Assembly (NCBI GenBank): GCA_946480015.1
Contig: CAMLIL010000001.1
Location: 53,035-117,034 of the forward strand
Source: an uncultured Oxalobacteraceae bacterium
GTDB taxonomy: Bacteria > Pseudomonadota > Gammaproteobacteria > Burkholderiales > Burkholderiaceae
Length of the DNA stretch: 64,000 nucleotides
Direction: 5' to 3'
Below, piece after piece: positions 31,009 to 39,084 of the stretch. Both the position numbers and the translations under genes were made by a program. Each line of letters opens with the position of its first letter. The first letter of the stretch is position 1. Under the pieces are notes generated by a model that saw only the letters and a list, made by a program, of their open reading frames with translations, made no database searches and was not told where the DNA came from.

Positions 31009-31806
31009 TTAGGCTGCTTGAGCCGGTGCGACGCTGGCCAGCAGCGATGCGTAGATGCTGCCCAGCTGGTAATCCGCGCCGGCCAAGGTGCACTTGATGA
31101 CGTTTCCCTTCAAGAAGCCACGGAACTCGTCCGCGCTTAGCTGGGCACGCAGCATGTCGACCACCTCAAGACCGCTGGCCGGGTGCCCCGTTGGCACGAT
31201 CACCGGGTCGGAACTAGCTTTTGGTGCAGGATCACAGGCATGGCAAAGTGACGGGTACTGACGGTCACATGCCGGGTGGTGCGTGACAGGCGCTACCGGA
31301 GGCGCGACCTGCAGACGATCCGGCACGCAATAGACTCCCCCGATACGAACAATCTTGCCGCTCTTGAGCGCAGGCTTGAGGAATTGGGACACCGCATATT
31401 TCGGATTCAGTCCCATTACCACCTTCAGGGTGGCGCCATCGGTCGGGCCGTGCTTCACGAGGTGATCGAAGGCGATAGACGCCTTGCTGGCGGCGACCGG
31501 TTCCGGCGCCGTTGCTTCGCTTTGGGCGCTGACCGCTGCAGTATCAGCGATGCCGGCCGGTGCAGCGTCGGCAGACTTGGGTGCTACCCATCCCAGTGGC
31601 GCAATGCCAACCCAATTGTAGATTTTCGTCGGCAGGCCGTTGGCGCCTTTCACTTCGTCGGCAGCGATCTTTCCGTCGCGCACAGCGAGGGTCAGGACGT
31701 TCTCAACGATATCGAGGTCGACGTCGAGCAGGTCGCTGATCTGGACGCTGCGCAGGCCAGGCCGTTGCTGCACCAGCTCCAAAACCTTGTCGGTGTAATT
31801 GCTCAT
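31009..31806 (-). CDS. Early protein with two winged-helix-like segments
   Basis: The 265-aa protein (start MSNYTDKVLELVQQRPGLRS) has an N-terminal winged-helix-type region (VQISDLLDVDLDIVENVLTLAVRDGKI), a Pro/Ala-rich linker, a second similar region (FDHLVKHGPTDGATLKVVMGLNPKYAVSQFLKPALKSGKI), and a C-terminal domain with three Cys/His-rich positions (HHPACDRQYPSLCHAC). It is probably a DNA-binding early protein. The ATG at 31,821 is an alternative start. Confidence 0.65.
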   Translation of the reverse strand: MSNYTDKVLELVQQRPGLRSVQISDLLDVDLDIVENVLTLAVRDGKIAADEVKGANGLPTKIYNWVGIAPLGWVAPKSADAAPAGIADTAAVSAQSEATAPEPVAASKASIAFDHLVKHGPTDGATLKVVMGLNPKYAVSQFLKPALKSGKIVRIGGVYCVPDRLQVAPPVAPVTHHPACDRQYPSLCHACDPAPKASSDPVIVPTGHPASGLEVVDMLRAQLSADEFRGFLKGNVIKCTLAGADYQLGSIYASLLASVAPAQAA

Positions 31807-31838
31807 GATGGTGCCTTTCAATGTTGGTTTAACGGTGA

Positions 31839-32105
31839 TTAATGAGCGGTGTTCGATTCAGGCGCCGCGACCTTGACCTGGACACGTGTAGCCATGAACT
31901 CGTCCATCAGGACTGGAATGCCGGTGCCACCACGCAGGTGCGCGACGGTCAGCTTGCTAAGCCACTTCGCCATGTCGCAGACCGTTTCCTCCATCGCCTT
32001 GCGCTCGGTCAATGCACCGCTCAGCGCGGCTTCCAGCTGCTCGTAGGTCGGCTGCTGCCCGGCTTCCAGCGTTGCGACCAAGTCTTGCTTCCAGGTGCTG
32101 CTCAT
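31839..32105 (-). CDS. Early hypothetical protein
   Basis: The 88-aa protein (MSSTWKQDLVATLEAGQQPTYEQLEAALSGAL...) is helical in its first half and contains CDMAKWLSKLTVAHL. It is preceded by GGAG 7 nt from the ATG and overlaps the next upstream gene by 4 bp. No family recognised. Confidence 0.55.
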   Translation of the reverse strand: MSSTWKQDLVATLEAGQQPTYEQLEAALSGALTERKAMEETVCDMAKWLSKLTVAHLRGGTGIPVLMDEFMATRVQVKVAAPESNTAH

Positions 32106-32326
32106 ACAATCTCCTTGTTGATTTGACGAAGTGTCGATTCCAGGTCCGCTTTGCGGACAGCGATGTACTGGCCGCGCTGGAAATACAGGTCCTGGGCCGC
32201 ATGGCGGCCGTAGTCCACCGCCAGCATGAATTCCGCAACAGTGCGGCGGCGTTGCAGTTCCAGGCGGCGCAGCTTCCAGCGGATAACTGCGGCACGCGCT
32301 TTCAGAACGATCTGGCTGATATTCAT
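32102..32326 (-). CDS. Early small basic protein
   Basis: The 74-aa protein (MNISQIVLKARAAVIRWKLRRLELQRRRTVAEF...) is strongly basic and helical, so it may bind nucleic acid. A GTG one codon upstream is possible as start. It overlaps the next gene by 4 bp. Unrecognised. Confidence 0.55.
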   Translation of the reverse strand: MNISQIVLKARAAVIRWKLRRLELQRRRTVAEFMLAVDYGRHAAQDLYFQRGQYIAVRKADLESTLRQINKEIV

Positions 32327-32341
32327 CACGCCTCCTGTGCG

Positions 32342-32869
32342 TTAAACGTTGATGGCAGCTGCTGACTGGGATTCGCTGGCAATCTGCGGTGCACCGACCT
32401 CGGGCAGAGGCAGCGTGACCTTGTCGATGATGCCGGCCTGCTGAGCTGGCTCCGTGTCCGCTTTTCCAACCCGTTTGGCTTTGACGGCGGACACAGGTGG
32501 CGTCGAGTTCTCGGCCGGCAGTGCTGCGGGCTTGTAACCACACTGCTGGCACGTTTGCCACTGCACCATCTGAAGCGGGTTATGCGTTGGAGCCGGACGT
32601 AAGGCCACCTCGCGGCAGTGCTGCACGCCGACCAGGGCGCCGGTATGGCTGCAAACCAACTGCTCGAACACGCGGCGGTAGCGCAACTCAATCGCGTCGG
32701 GCTTGGCACCGCCGCTGCCGTAAAGACCCTTGCCGTTAATGAAAACCGACAAGGTCGTACGGCTGATATCGAGACGCGCGGCGACGGCAGTCACGCTGGT
32801 TGCGGAAATTTCCTTTTTCAGTCCGTTAAACCATTCGGCCTGCATGTAGGCTGGCTGCTTATTGCTCAT
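32342..32869 (-). CDS. HTH-containing early protein
   Basis: The 175-aa protein has an N-terminal helix-turn-helix (ISATSVTAVAARLDISRTTLSVFINGKGLYG), then CSHTGALVGVQHCREVAL and CQQCGYKPA with Cys residues that may bind zinc, and a disordered Pro-rich tail. It is a plausible early regulator. Its stop TAA lies within TTTAACG, a recurring motif. It overlaps the upstream gene by 11 bp. Confidence 0.65.
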   Translation of the reverse strand: MSNKQPAYMQAEWFNGLKKEISATSVTAVAARLDISRTTLSVFINGKGLYGSGGAKPDAIELRYRRVFEQLVCSHTGALVGVQHCREVALRPAPTHNPLQMVQWQTCQQCGYKPAALPAENSTPPVSAVKAKRVGKADTEPAQQAGIIDKVTLPLPEVGAPQIASESQSAAAINV

Positions 32870-33494
32870 CTTCGATCCCTTTCGATTCCACCCAAATCAC
32901 CTTGTTGAGGTTGGGGTCAAACACTTGTTTGGTCCGCTGCACCATGGGTGCTCGACTGCCTGAGTCCATCGACGGCTTGAGGCGGTACCGCGCAGGCGCC
33001 GCTTGCTTGCCGTTCTTGCCTTCCTGGACGCAGTCCAGGTAGCCGGCGGCGGCAAGACACAGGACGTAGGCTTTGGCCGTGCCCTCGCTGATCTGGTCAG
33101 ACCTTGTGCTGGAGAATGCGGCCAGTTCGCGGTAGTTGAAGCTGCCGGACTTGAACATGCGCCGCATAGTCCCCCACATCTTCTCGTTGCCAGATCCTTC
33201 GGCGATGACCACGCCGGCCTTGGTCACGCGCGGTGCTTCCAGCCCGTTGTCCTTGATCAGCTTGTAGGTCTTGCGGATACAGATCCTGCTGACCTTTTCC
33301 TCGGAAACTACTGCGATAAATCCCGCGATCGCGAGGGGCTTAACGTAGTCGTTTGCGAGGCTGACAGACACACGCGCCTTGCCGGCCAGGTCAGCTGGTG
33401 TGAAGGCGGTGCGCGCTGCCCGCATTTGCTCCCATACACGCTGCCTTGGCGATTTCCCTCCAACCATTTCCAGTTCTGCTGGTTTTCTGGCCAT
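32859..33494 (-). CDS. Early winged-helix protein
   Basis: The 211-aa protein (MARKPAELEMVGGKSPRQRVWEQMRAARTAFTPADLAGKARVS...) has two winged-helix-like parts (residues about 15-65 and 105-150), as in conserved proteins directly after MuB in B3/D3112-like phages. It probably binds DNA. It starts 2 bp after the B stop. Confidence 0.7.
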   Translation of the reverse strand: MARKPAELEMVGGKSPRQRVWEQMRAARTAFTPADLAGKARVSVSLANDYVKPLAIAGFIAVVSEEKVSRICIRKTYKLIKDNGLEAPRVTKAGVVIAEGSGNEKMWGTMRRMFKSGSFNYRELAAFSSTRSDQISEGTAKAYVLCLAAAGYLDCVQEGKNGKQAAPARYRLKPSMDSGSRAPMVQRTKQVFDPNLNKVIWVESKGIEDEQ

Positions 33495-33496
33495 CG

Positions 33497-34291
33497 TTAA
33501 ATCCTCCGTTCCGGTGCACGGTCGGACGGCAGTGCGATCTTCGCCAGAGTGGCGGCGTCGATCTCTTCGAGCGCGTAGATCATGCAGTGCTCATGGATGG
33601 CGCTCATACAGGTGACGACGCGGCGCACGCTGCCCTTGGAGACTGTGGCCAGGCGCTCCAGCGCTGCGTCGTTGAATTCGATACCTGGGCAATAGATCGG
33701 TGCAAGCTTGGCGACATCCTCGGTGGACACCGGCTGGGCTGGCGCCCAGGTGGAAACGCGAGAGTGAAAGCGCTCCCATGCCTCCAACTTGCGCGGCAGC
33801 AGTTCCTCGCCGACCAGGAGCAGGGAACCTTGCGATCCCTCGTAGATATCGCGCGTCAGCTCGATCAACGTGTCGCTCTTGGCGGCGTGGTCGAACTCGT
33901 CGATGATCAGCGTGCGGCCGGAGGCTGACAGCTGGGCGGTGACCATTTCCATCAGGGTCGATACGGTGGGGATCGCCAGGCCCCATTCCCCGTTCGGCTT
34001 CTTGCGCTTGTAGACCGCGCCCATCTCGTCGAGGATCTTGCACAGCATGGTCGACGAGCGCCAGTGCGACTGCATTTGCACGTAATAGGCGCGCTGGTCG
34101 TTGGCCAGGGTATTGGTCGAGAACGTTTTTCCCCAGCCAGACGGCCCATACAGGACACCGATACCAGCCACACCCATGCGGCGATGATGCAGACGATCGA
34201 GCGTAGCCTCGACCACATCGAGGGTTGCGATCGCGGCGACGCCTCCAATGGGGCGTGCGGCGAGGTTGCGGCTAACTTGGTTTTTGGTCAT
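33497..34291 (-). CDS. MuB-like transposition target ATPase
   Basis: The 264-aa AAA+ protein has Walker A GPSGWGKT (residues 49-56), Walker B TLIIDEFD (126-133) and RIPG-like C-terminal helices, with the N-terminus LAARPIGGVAAIATLDVVEATLDRLHHRRM. It binds target DNA and directs the transposase, including target immunity. It lies 7 bp downstream of the A stop, as in Mu. Confidence 0.93.
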   Translation of the reverse strand: MTKNQVSRNLAARPIGGVAAIATLDVVEATLDRLHHRRMGVAGIGVLYGPSGWGKTFSTNTLANDQRAYYVQMQSHWRSSTMLCKILDEMGAVYKRKKPNGEWGLAIPTVSTLMEMVTAQLSASGRTLIIDEFDHAAKSDTLIELTRDIYEGSQGSLLLVGEELLPRKLEAWERFHSRVSTWAPAQPVSTEDVAKLAPIYCPGIEFNDAALERLATVSKGSVRRVVTCMSAIHEHCMIYALEEIDAATLAKIALPSDRAPERRI

Positions 34292-34298
34292 AATCGGC

Positions 34299-36569
34299 TC
34301 AGTTTTGAGTTGTAGCTAATGTGCGGACGGTTGCTCCCGTCTGCGCTTCGGACGCCGCCTTGTTTGCTTCAAGGTGGCGTTTGTACATCGGTCGGTATTC
34401 CGGCAACTGCGGATAGGTCCCGTACCACTTGATCAGTTTTGGATCGTCGATAGTTCCTCCATCGTTTAACAGTGAATCGAGGTCCAGCCACTTCCTGAAG
34501 CGTTGCTGGGGCGTTTCGGGGATGATGCTGACCTTGGCCGGCGCGACCGGTTCTCGTACCTCGGCCGCCGCCGCGCGCCGCTGCATCGTCCGCTGCAGCT
34601 CGGCTGGTATGCCGCCCGCAGGGATGGCGCCGTCAAGCACACGCGCAGCGCGACCTGATGCCTCCAGCGCCGATGTGGTGTGCTGCTTTACCGGCCCAGG
34701 CAGCGCGACCAGCTTGCCCGCCGCAGCGGCTTTCTTCTGCAGCAGGCTGCTGACCAGGGCATCCGGATCGAGCTTGGTGATTTTGGCCGCCTTGCGTTGC
34801 TCCTGAATGTGTTTGCTCTGTGCGTGGCGCGCATGCACCGCGATCTCCTGACGCGACACGCCGGTACGCTCGGGGCAGCGCGCGATACAAACGAATTCCC
34901 CCTCGCAGTACACGACAACCTGGCCATAGTCCTCTGTCAGTTTCACGGCGACCGTGCGGCCGACGTGCAGGCCCAGCTCCATGGCGAGGAACTGCGTGCC
35001 TTCAAAGCGCAACCCCTTCTTGGTGATGACGTAGGTGCCTTTGCCTGCCGGCGCCGCGAGCAAGACGTCCAGGGCGCGCTCATCCGATACTTTGCGGATG
35101 CTGCCGGTGTAGCCAGCGGCCTTGGCGAACGGTGACATGCCGCCCATGCCCTCGCCGTCGTGTGGGCGCTGCTCGTAGACGCCGCCCATCCACTGATTCA
35201 CGCGGTCCTGCAGCAGGTGTGCCGGCATTGCCAGTTCGATCAGTTTGGCGTCCTTGGCATACAGGCGCTCGGCGAAGCTTGCGCGCGCCTCAATGGCGCT
35301 ACGTTCGGCCACGTTGTGACCGATAAAGCTGGAATAGACTTCCAGAATCGAGTGCAGCAGCGTCTGGTTCATGCGCTCGATGTGTGGCTTCTGCCATGGC
35401 GAGAACGGATCGGTCTTGTGGTGATCGATCTCCAGCGCTTTCAGCGTGGCCACGAACTCCTTGCTGATGTAGTCCTTGCCGTTGTCGGTGACGATCTCCT
35501 CCGGGATACCCCAGATCAGAATGGCCAGGCGCAGCAGCAGCTTGTGCGTCTCGGTCTTCGGTGTCGGCGCGAAGATGTAGATCGCGCGCCGGCTGTAGAC
35601 GTCGATGACGCCCGACGCGGTGTAGCGGCGCAAACCGTTCTCGTCCTGGAGCATCCAGTCGGCTGGCGTCGCGTCCATTTCCCAGCGCTGATTCAAACGC
35701 ACGACGTCCTCGCTGTAGCTGCCAAAGCCGACCATGTGCTTGTTCTTCCACTGGTCCGGGTTGGTGGACGCCATGTAGAACTCGGCGTTCTTCGCCTTCC
35801 AGGCGCCGCAAAAGCGGCGGGTGGCCGAATACGACGGTGGCGTGAACAGCACCTCGCCGGATTCAGGGTCGACCGACGCCTCATTTAACAGCTCGGTCAT
35901 GTCCGTGTCGGAAATGTGCGGCCGGGCGATCATCAGGCTAATGCAGGTTTTTTCCAGCTCGGGATTCTTGGTGAAGACGTTGACATCCTTCCTGGATTTG
36001 CCGTCCCATTTATCGATCAGGCCTGTCAGCCCCTCCTTGTTGAACTTCAAGACCCACGCCTCGACAGAGCGGCCCTGAATCGGCATCAGCGCGGAGCGCA
36101 CGGCTTCATCGATCGGGGCATGCCCGGCGTTAAACGCCTCGGCGTAGGCCCAATAGCTTTGCTTCTTTCCCATCGGCTGAACGCTCGGGAACCATTCCTC
36201 CCAGCTCTTGACGACGGCGTAGCGGCCATCGAAACGAGCTTGCACGGACGGCGCGCGCTCCTCCATCAGCACTTTCAGGTTGGCTTCGCCTTTGGCGCGC
36301 GCAGCCGCTACGCGTGCTTCCTCGGTCGCGCGGACGTTGTCGATCAGGCGCACCACATTGCGGGCGGCGGAGCCGGTCGCAGTGATCGCCTGGTAGCGCT
36401 CGACGGCGCGCCGGATGTCGTCGGGAAGGTTTTCTGGTGAAAACACCTTCCGGCGGCCACCGCGCACGGTCTCTTCCTCAAATGTCCACGACTCGCGGTT
36501 GACCCGGAGTTCTACCGCACGCTTCGTGATACGCAACGCGTTCGCGATGCATTTCATGTCAGCCTTCAT
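34299..36569 (-). CDS. Mu-type transposase A
   Basis: The 756-aa DDE recombinase has an N-terminal Mu DNA-binding domain (CIANALRITKRAVELRVNRESWTFEE), a central RNase H-like core with Asp299 (WEMDATPAD), Asp362 (IVTDNGKD) and Glu398 (PHIERMNQ), and a C-terminal Mu beta-barrel domain. It cuts and joins phage ends to host DNA for integration and replicative transposition. Its size is close to MuA, and the catalytic triad is complete. Its ATG overlaps the previous stop (ATGA). Confidence 0.96.
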   Translation of the reverse strand: MKADMKCIANALRITKRAVELRVNRESWTFEEETVRGGRRKVFSPENLPDDIRRAVERYQAITATGSAARNVVRLIDNVRATEEARVAAARAKGEANLKVLMEERAPSVQARFDGRYAVVKSWEEWFPSVQPMGKKQSYWAYAEAFNAGHAPIDEAVRSALMPIQGRSVEAWVLKFNKEGLTGLIDKWDGKSRKDVNVFTKNPELEKTCISLMIARPHISDTDMTELLNEASVDPESGEVLFTPPSYSATRRFCGAWKAKNAEFYMASTNPDQWKNKHMVGFGSYSEDVVRLNQRWEMDATPADWMLQDENGLRRYTASGVIDVYSRRAIYIFAPTPKTETHKLLLRLAILIWGIPEEIVTDNGKDYISKEFVATLKALEIDHHKTDPFSPWQKPHIERMNQTLLHSILEVYSSFIGHNVAERSAIEARASFAERLYAKDAKLIELAMPAHLLQDRVNQWMGGVYEQRPHDGEGMGGMSPFAKAAGYTGSIRKVSDERALDVLLAAPAGKGTYVITKKGLRFEGTQFLAMELGLHVGRTVAVKLTEDYGQVVVYCEGEFVCIARCPERTGVSRQEIAVHARHAQSKHIQEQRKAAKITKLDPDALVSSLLQKKAAAAGKLVALPGPVKQHTTSALEASGRAARVLDGAIPAGGIPAELQRTMQRRAAAAEVREPVAPAKVSIIPETPQQRFRKWLDLDSLLNDGGTIDDPKLIKWYGTYPQLPEYRPMYKRHLEANKAASEAQTGATVRTLATTQN

Positions 36570-37072
36570 TTGCCGCCACCGTTGCGTTTCGCGCTTTTCT
36601 CCACAAGGCGTTCCAGCATGCCGTTTGGCAGGTTCTTCTGGAGGTTACCCAGGCGCGATTTAACGGACTTCTCCTGAAGGGTAAGGGCGCCGATCTCGGC
36701 CAGCAGGGCTTCCTCGCCCCTGGCAATACGGCAACCACACTTCTCGGCGATCAACTCCAGCAGGCGATAGTCACCGGTCGCCATCGTCAAGGCCGGCAGC
36801 GCCTCGAGCGGGAAGCGCCAGTCGTCGGCGCTCGGGGCGCAGTAGCGATCCAGCATGTTCTTCGACATGTCGCGGTTTGACAGGCGGGAAATTTGCATCC
36901 CGATTTCGTGCCGGTCCAGGCCGCGCAGCGCGGCGGCTGAAAGTGCCTCTGACAGTGCGTCACGGATGGTCAATGCGATGTCGAGGCCGCCGGCTTCGTT
37001 GCGTGGCGCCTCCGGCACGCTGAAAAAACTCAGTTCAAGTTGGCCTGGCTGAACAATCGGTCTGCGCGTCAT
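36566..37072 (-). CDS. Early protein between Ner and transposase
   Basis: The 168-aa protein (MTRRPIVQPGQLELSFFSVPEAP...) resembles a conserved early protein of transposable phages with ALRGLDRHEIGMQISRLSNRDMSKNMLDRYCAPSADDWRFPLEALPALTMATGDYRLLELIAEKCGC. This looks like a repressor-type DNA-binding module (CII-like). The start was chosen because ATG overlaps the Ner stop (TGACATG). Function not proven. Confidence 0.7.
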   Translation of the reverse strand: MTRRPIVQPGQLELSFFSVPEAPRNEAGGLDIALTIRDALSEALSAAALRGLDRHEIGMQISRLSNRDMSKNMLDRYCAPSADDWRFPLEALPALTMATGDYRLLELIAEKCGCRIARGEEALLAEIGALTLQEKSVKSRLGNLQKNLPNGMLERLVEKSAKRNGGGK

Positions 37073-37073
37073 G

Positions 37074-37439
37074 TCAAACCTCAGCCGCGACTTCAACATT
37101 GCGTTCGAATACGGGGGTGATAGACTTGCGTTTGTTGACACCGACATCACGTTCCTTGCGACCGCTTTTGGCGGTTCCATTCTCGTGATAGCGGCTCGGC
37201 CAGATGGTCTGCGCCGTGGTCCCGATGGCGTCCGCGATGATGCGCTCGCCCTTGGGCCATGGAACATTTAACGGATTGCGCAGCGCCCCAGGGAAGTAAC
37301 CACGGGCAATCGCCAGTTTGCGAAGGGTCCATCCGGCTTTTTCCAGCGCCGCCTTGATGTCGGCGCGATGCCAGTCCTGTTGCTTTGCTTTTTGCTCGGT
37401 ATTCATGGCTGTTTTTTTTGCGTTGTTCAACGTGTCCAT
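37074..37439 (-). CDS. ner: Ner-like winged-helix repressor
   Basis: The protein has the Ner pattern: DWHRADIKAALEKAGWTLRKLAIARGYFPGALRNPLNVPWPKGERIIADAIGTTAQTIWPSRY (about residues 22-85). A C-terminal basic extension of 35 residues is longer than in Mu Ner. The first ATG gives 121 aa; ATG 37,406 (MNTEQKAK) gives a more usual start. Ner shuts down early transcription and the repressor promoter in Mu. It faces the repressor gene across the operator region. Confidence 0.9.
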   Translation of the reverse strand: MDTLNNAKKTAMNTEQKAKQQDWHRADIKAALEKAGWTLRKLAIARGYFPGALRNPLNVPWPKGERIIADAIGTTAQTIWPSRYHENGTAKSGRKERDVGVNKRKSITPVFERNVEVAAEV

Positions 37440-37615
37440 GAGTCAATTATCACACACGTTAAACTTCGTATGCAACACGTTTTATCGCTTCGCACTTGAA
37501 TTTTGACGTGCAACACACGAGGTTTTACGTATGCTATTGATTATTAAAAGAAAAAATCTAAGTGCGAACGCACGAAAAACTTCGCACTTTTTTTCGCTCT
37601 TTCGTGAGTCGAACC
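37440..37615 (-). promoter_or_regulatory. Divergent promoter/operator region of the lytic-lysogenic switch
   Basis: The AT-rich gap between ner (-) and the repressor (+) has the 10-mer AAGTGCGAA(G/C) four times: CTTCGCACTT at 37,488-37,497 and 37,580-37,589, AAGTGCGAAC at 37,560-37,569, and AAGTGCGAAG at 37,624-37,633 inside the repressor start. TGCAACAC also occurs twice. On the minus strand TTGCAT and GATAAT lie 18 bp apart before ner, a fair promoter; on the plus strand TTGACG precedes TACGTA by 17 bp. These repeats are probable repressor/Ner operators. Confidence 0.6.
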
Positions 37616-38044
37616 ATGGATGAAAGTGCGAAGTTGGCTATCGGTGAACGTGTAAAGGCTTTCCGCGAAATGAAGAAGCTGAGCCAAGTGCAGCTGGCCG
37701 AAGCGTTAGGAGGAACTGCTAGAGGGCTGCAAGACAACGAGTCGGGTAAATCGCTGCCGAACAGCAAAGTAATGACGGGCCTTTATCAATTGGGCGCAAA
37801 CGTGAACTGGTTGCTGTCCGGAGAGGGACCAATGATGCGTGCTGACGCGGAGAAGCCCGCGCAGCCGAAGATAAATGTGGAGGCGCTGGCGAAGGCACTT
37901 GAGGTGATGACTCAGACTGCAGCAGTCGGCGAAACGCCTGCGCAGACGGCCAAGAAGGCGGTTGATTTCTACATGTACCTGCTAAGCGCTGGCATGATCA
38001 CCCCGGACGGGGTTGGTGACGCCAATATGGCGAAGGCCGCCTGA
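37616..38044 (+). CDS. c-like lysogeny repressor (XRE-type HTH)
   Basis: The 142-aa protein (MDESAKLAIGERVKAFREMKKLSQVQLAEALGGTARGLQDNESGKSLP...) has an XRE helix-turn-helix at about residues 10-65 and a helical C-terminal part without a LexA-type protease domain. It is transcribed away from ner, the layout of a transposable-phage repressor. An upstream GTG at 37,562 would add 18 residues; ATG 37,616 is preferred, though its ribosome site is weak. It probably keeps the prophage silent by binding the AAGTGCGAA sites. Confidence 0.85.
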   Translation: MDESAKLAIGERVKAFREMKKLSQVQLAEALGGTARGLQDNESGKSLPNSKVMTGLYQLGANVNWLLSGEGPMMRADAEKPAQPKINVEALAKALEVMTQTAAVGETPAQTAKKAVDFYMYLLSAGMITPDGVGDANMAKAA

Positions 38045-38529
38045 CATAGCATTGCAAAATAGAAAACGTTAACTATAATTTTTATATCATCTGTGACATT
38101 GCGTGAGATTTTCTTTCATTCGAGCACTATAAAATGCCGGATGTCAAAAAATCAGTACGAATGGCTACTCTTCCTGGCGAAGATGTGGCGCAACACACAG
38201 CAGGACGACCAAGATGTAACCGGTCCTTTGATGGAGCGTATCGACGGCGTTATAGGCAAACTTACGCCGAGTGGACGGCAACCAGCCAACGAGAGCGCCT
38301 TCATGCGTGCGCCAATGGACTCGAGAGAAGAGTGCTTGGTCAATAATGCGCAGGGGGCCGCCGTAAAGTTCAATTTCTTGTGCAAGGTCTTCGCGTTTTT
38401 CCCTCGGAATTCAGCGGAAAAGTGCAAAACACGATTCGCCGCGCTTTTCCCCGCAAACCTTGATTCCATGCGGGTTTCAGCCCTTTTCACATACCCCGCT
38501 CAAAGTTCAATTCCAGGCACTCCCCCACA
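38045..38529 (+). repeat. Phage left-end region with three transposase-site-like repeats
   Basis: No gene in this 485-bp stretch is convincing. It contains AAAGTTCAATT at 38,502-38,512 and 38,365-38,375, and AAAGTGCAAAA at 38,419-38,429. Measured from the proposed end at 38,529 they start 17, 100 and 154 bp inside. Mu has end sites L1, L2 and L3 with about the same spacing. GAAAAG-type runs occur between them. These repeats are likely transposase binding sites. Confidence 0.6.
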
Positions 38530-38745
38530 TGTCGGTCACCGTCCTATCATCGGAGCGCTATCCTGAAATGTCAACCGCTCCGGACAGCTGGCTGGGTCCT
38601 CTGCCAGTAGACCTCACTGACGTCGCAGACAAACGCCTCATGCCTCATTTAACGCCGCGAGCACAGCTGTACGCCGACCGGGTCTTGCCTTTGGTACTGC
38701 ATCGGAATCTGCAGGGGTGAAAGTAGAGGGAAAAATGTCCAGACG
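38530..38745. other. Flanking sequence between prophage end and tRNA terminator
   Basis: No gene is evident in this 216-bp stretch. It includes an inverted CGGAGCG/CGCTCCG pair at about 38,550-38,582 and one CGTTAAA motif at 38,647, otherwise typical of the prophage. It may be chromosome, or the prophage edge may lie further right than placed. Confidence 0.3.
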
Positions 38746-38750
38746 AGAAA

Positions 38751-38780
38751 AGGCCAGCACTGAGGCTGGCCTAAGTCTTT
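38751..38780 (-). terminator. Rho-independent terminator of tRNA-Pro
   Basis: In the minus-strand transcript AGGCCAGC and GCTGGCCT (38,751-38,772) form an 8-bp hairpin followed by a TTTTCT run. It lies just downstream of the tRNA gene. Confidence 0.8.
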
Positions 38781-38788
38781 GATTCTAT

Positions 38789-38865
38789 TGGTCGGGGCGA
38801 GAAGATTCGAACTTCCGACCCCTTGCACCCCATGCAAGTACGCTACCAGGCTGCGCTACGCCCCG
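38789..38865 (-). tRNA. tRNA-Pro (GGG)
   Basis: A 77-nt cloverleaf is readable on the minus strand. The acceptor arms CGGGGCG/CGCCCCG pair, followed by an encoded ACCA. The anticodon arm CTTGC-ATGGGGT-GCAAG has anticodon GGG, and the T arm contains GGTTCGAATC-like sequence. The anticodon reads Pro codons CCC/CCU. A terminator lies immediately downstream. The prophage lies about 260 bp away, so it did not use the tRNA as its attachment site. Confidence 0.95.
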
Positions 38866-39084
38866 ACGAGTTGCGGATTATATCAGAGCGTCCCGGTTTT
38901 TTGGCAGAGGATTTTTCGCCTCGCGTGGCAAGCATAAAGTTGCTCTCGCACCAGCTCCGTCAGCACTGTCCAACACCGCACGTTTCCTCTCTTACAGAAC
39001 TTCACCCGTCGCCGCATTCCTGTACTATTTAGCACATAATTGCAATCGAATAACTAAATTCTGCACTGAAGGGAACCGTTTCGC

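Larger units (their letters stand above)
1..38529 (-). mobile_element. Mu-like transposable prophage (left-edge truncated)
   Basis: A colinear Mu-type gene order runs leftwards: repressor, Ner, transposase A, B ATPase, GemA, Mor, lysis, terminase, portal, F, G, protease, capsid, sheath, tube, tape measure, baseplate, fibres, com and a methylase. All core modules are present with intact reading frames, so the element looks potentially functional. The phage right end lies beyond base 1. The phage left end is placed at 38,529, where the minus strand begins 5'-TGTGGGGG. Three AAAGTKCAA-type sites lie 17, 100 and 154 bp inside this end, close to the L1/L2/L3 spacing of Mu. The 5-bp target duplication cannot be checked because the other end is missing. 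Confidence 0.93.

Noticed and set aside
38093..38566. 157-codon plus-strand frame after the repressor
   Set aside because: It runs through the transposase-site repeats and across the proposed phage end; the protein has no recognisable pattern.
38649..38837. Short minus-strand frame over the tRNA
   Set aside because: It overlaps tRNA-Pro and its terminator and is the typical false peptide produced from tRNA sequence.
38789..38865. tRNA-Pro as prophage attachment site
   Set aside because: The element has a DDE transposase and no integrase, and its end lies about 260 bp from the tRNA; no duplicated tRNA 3' end is visible.
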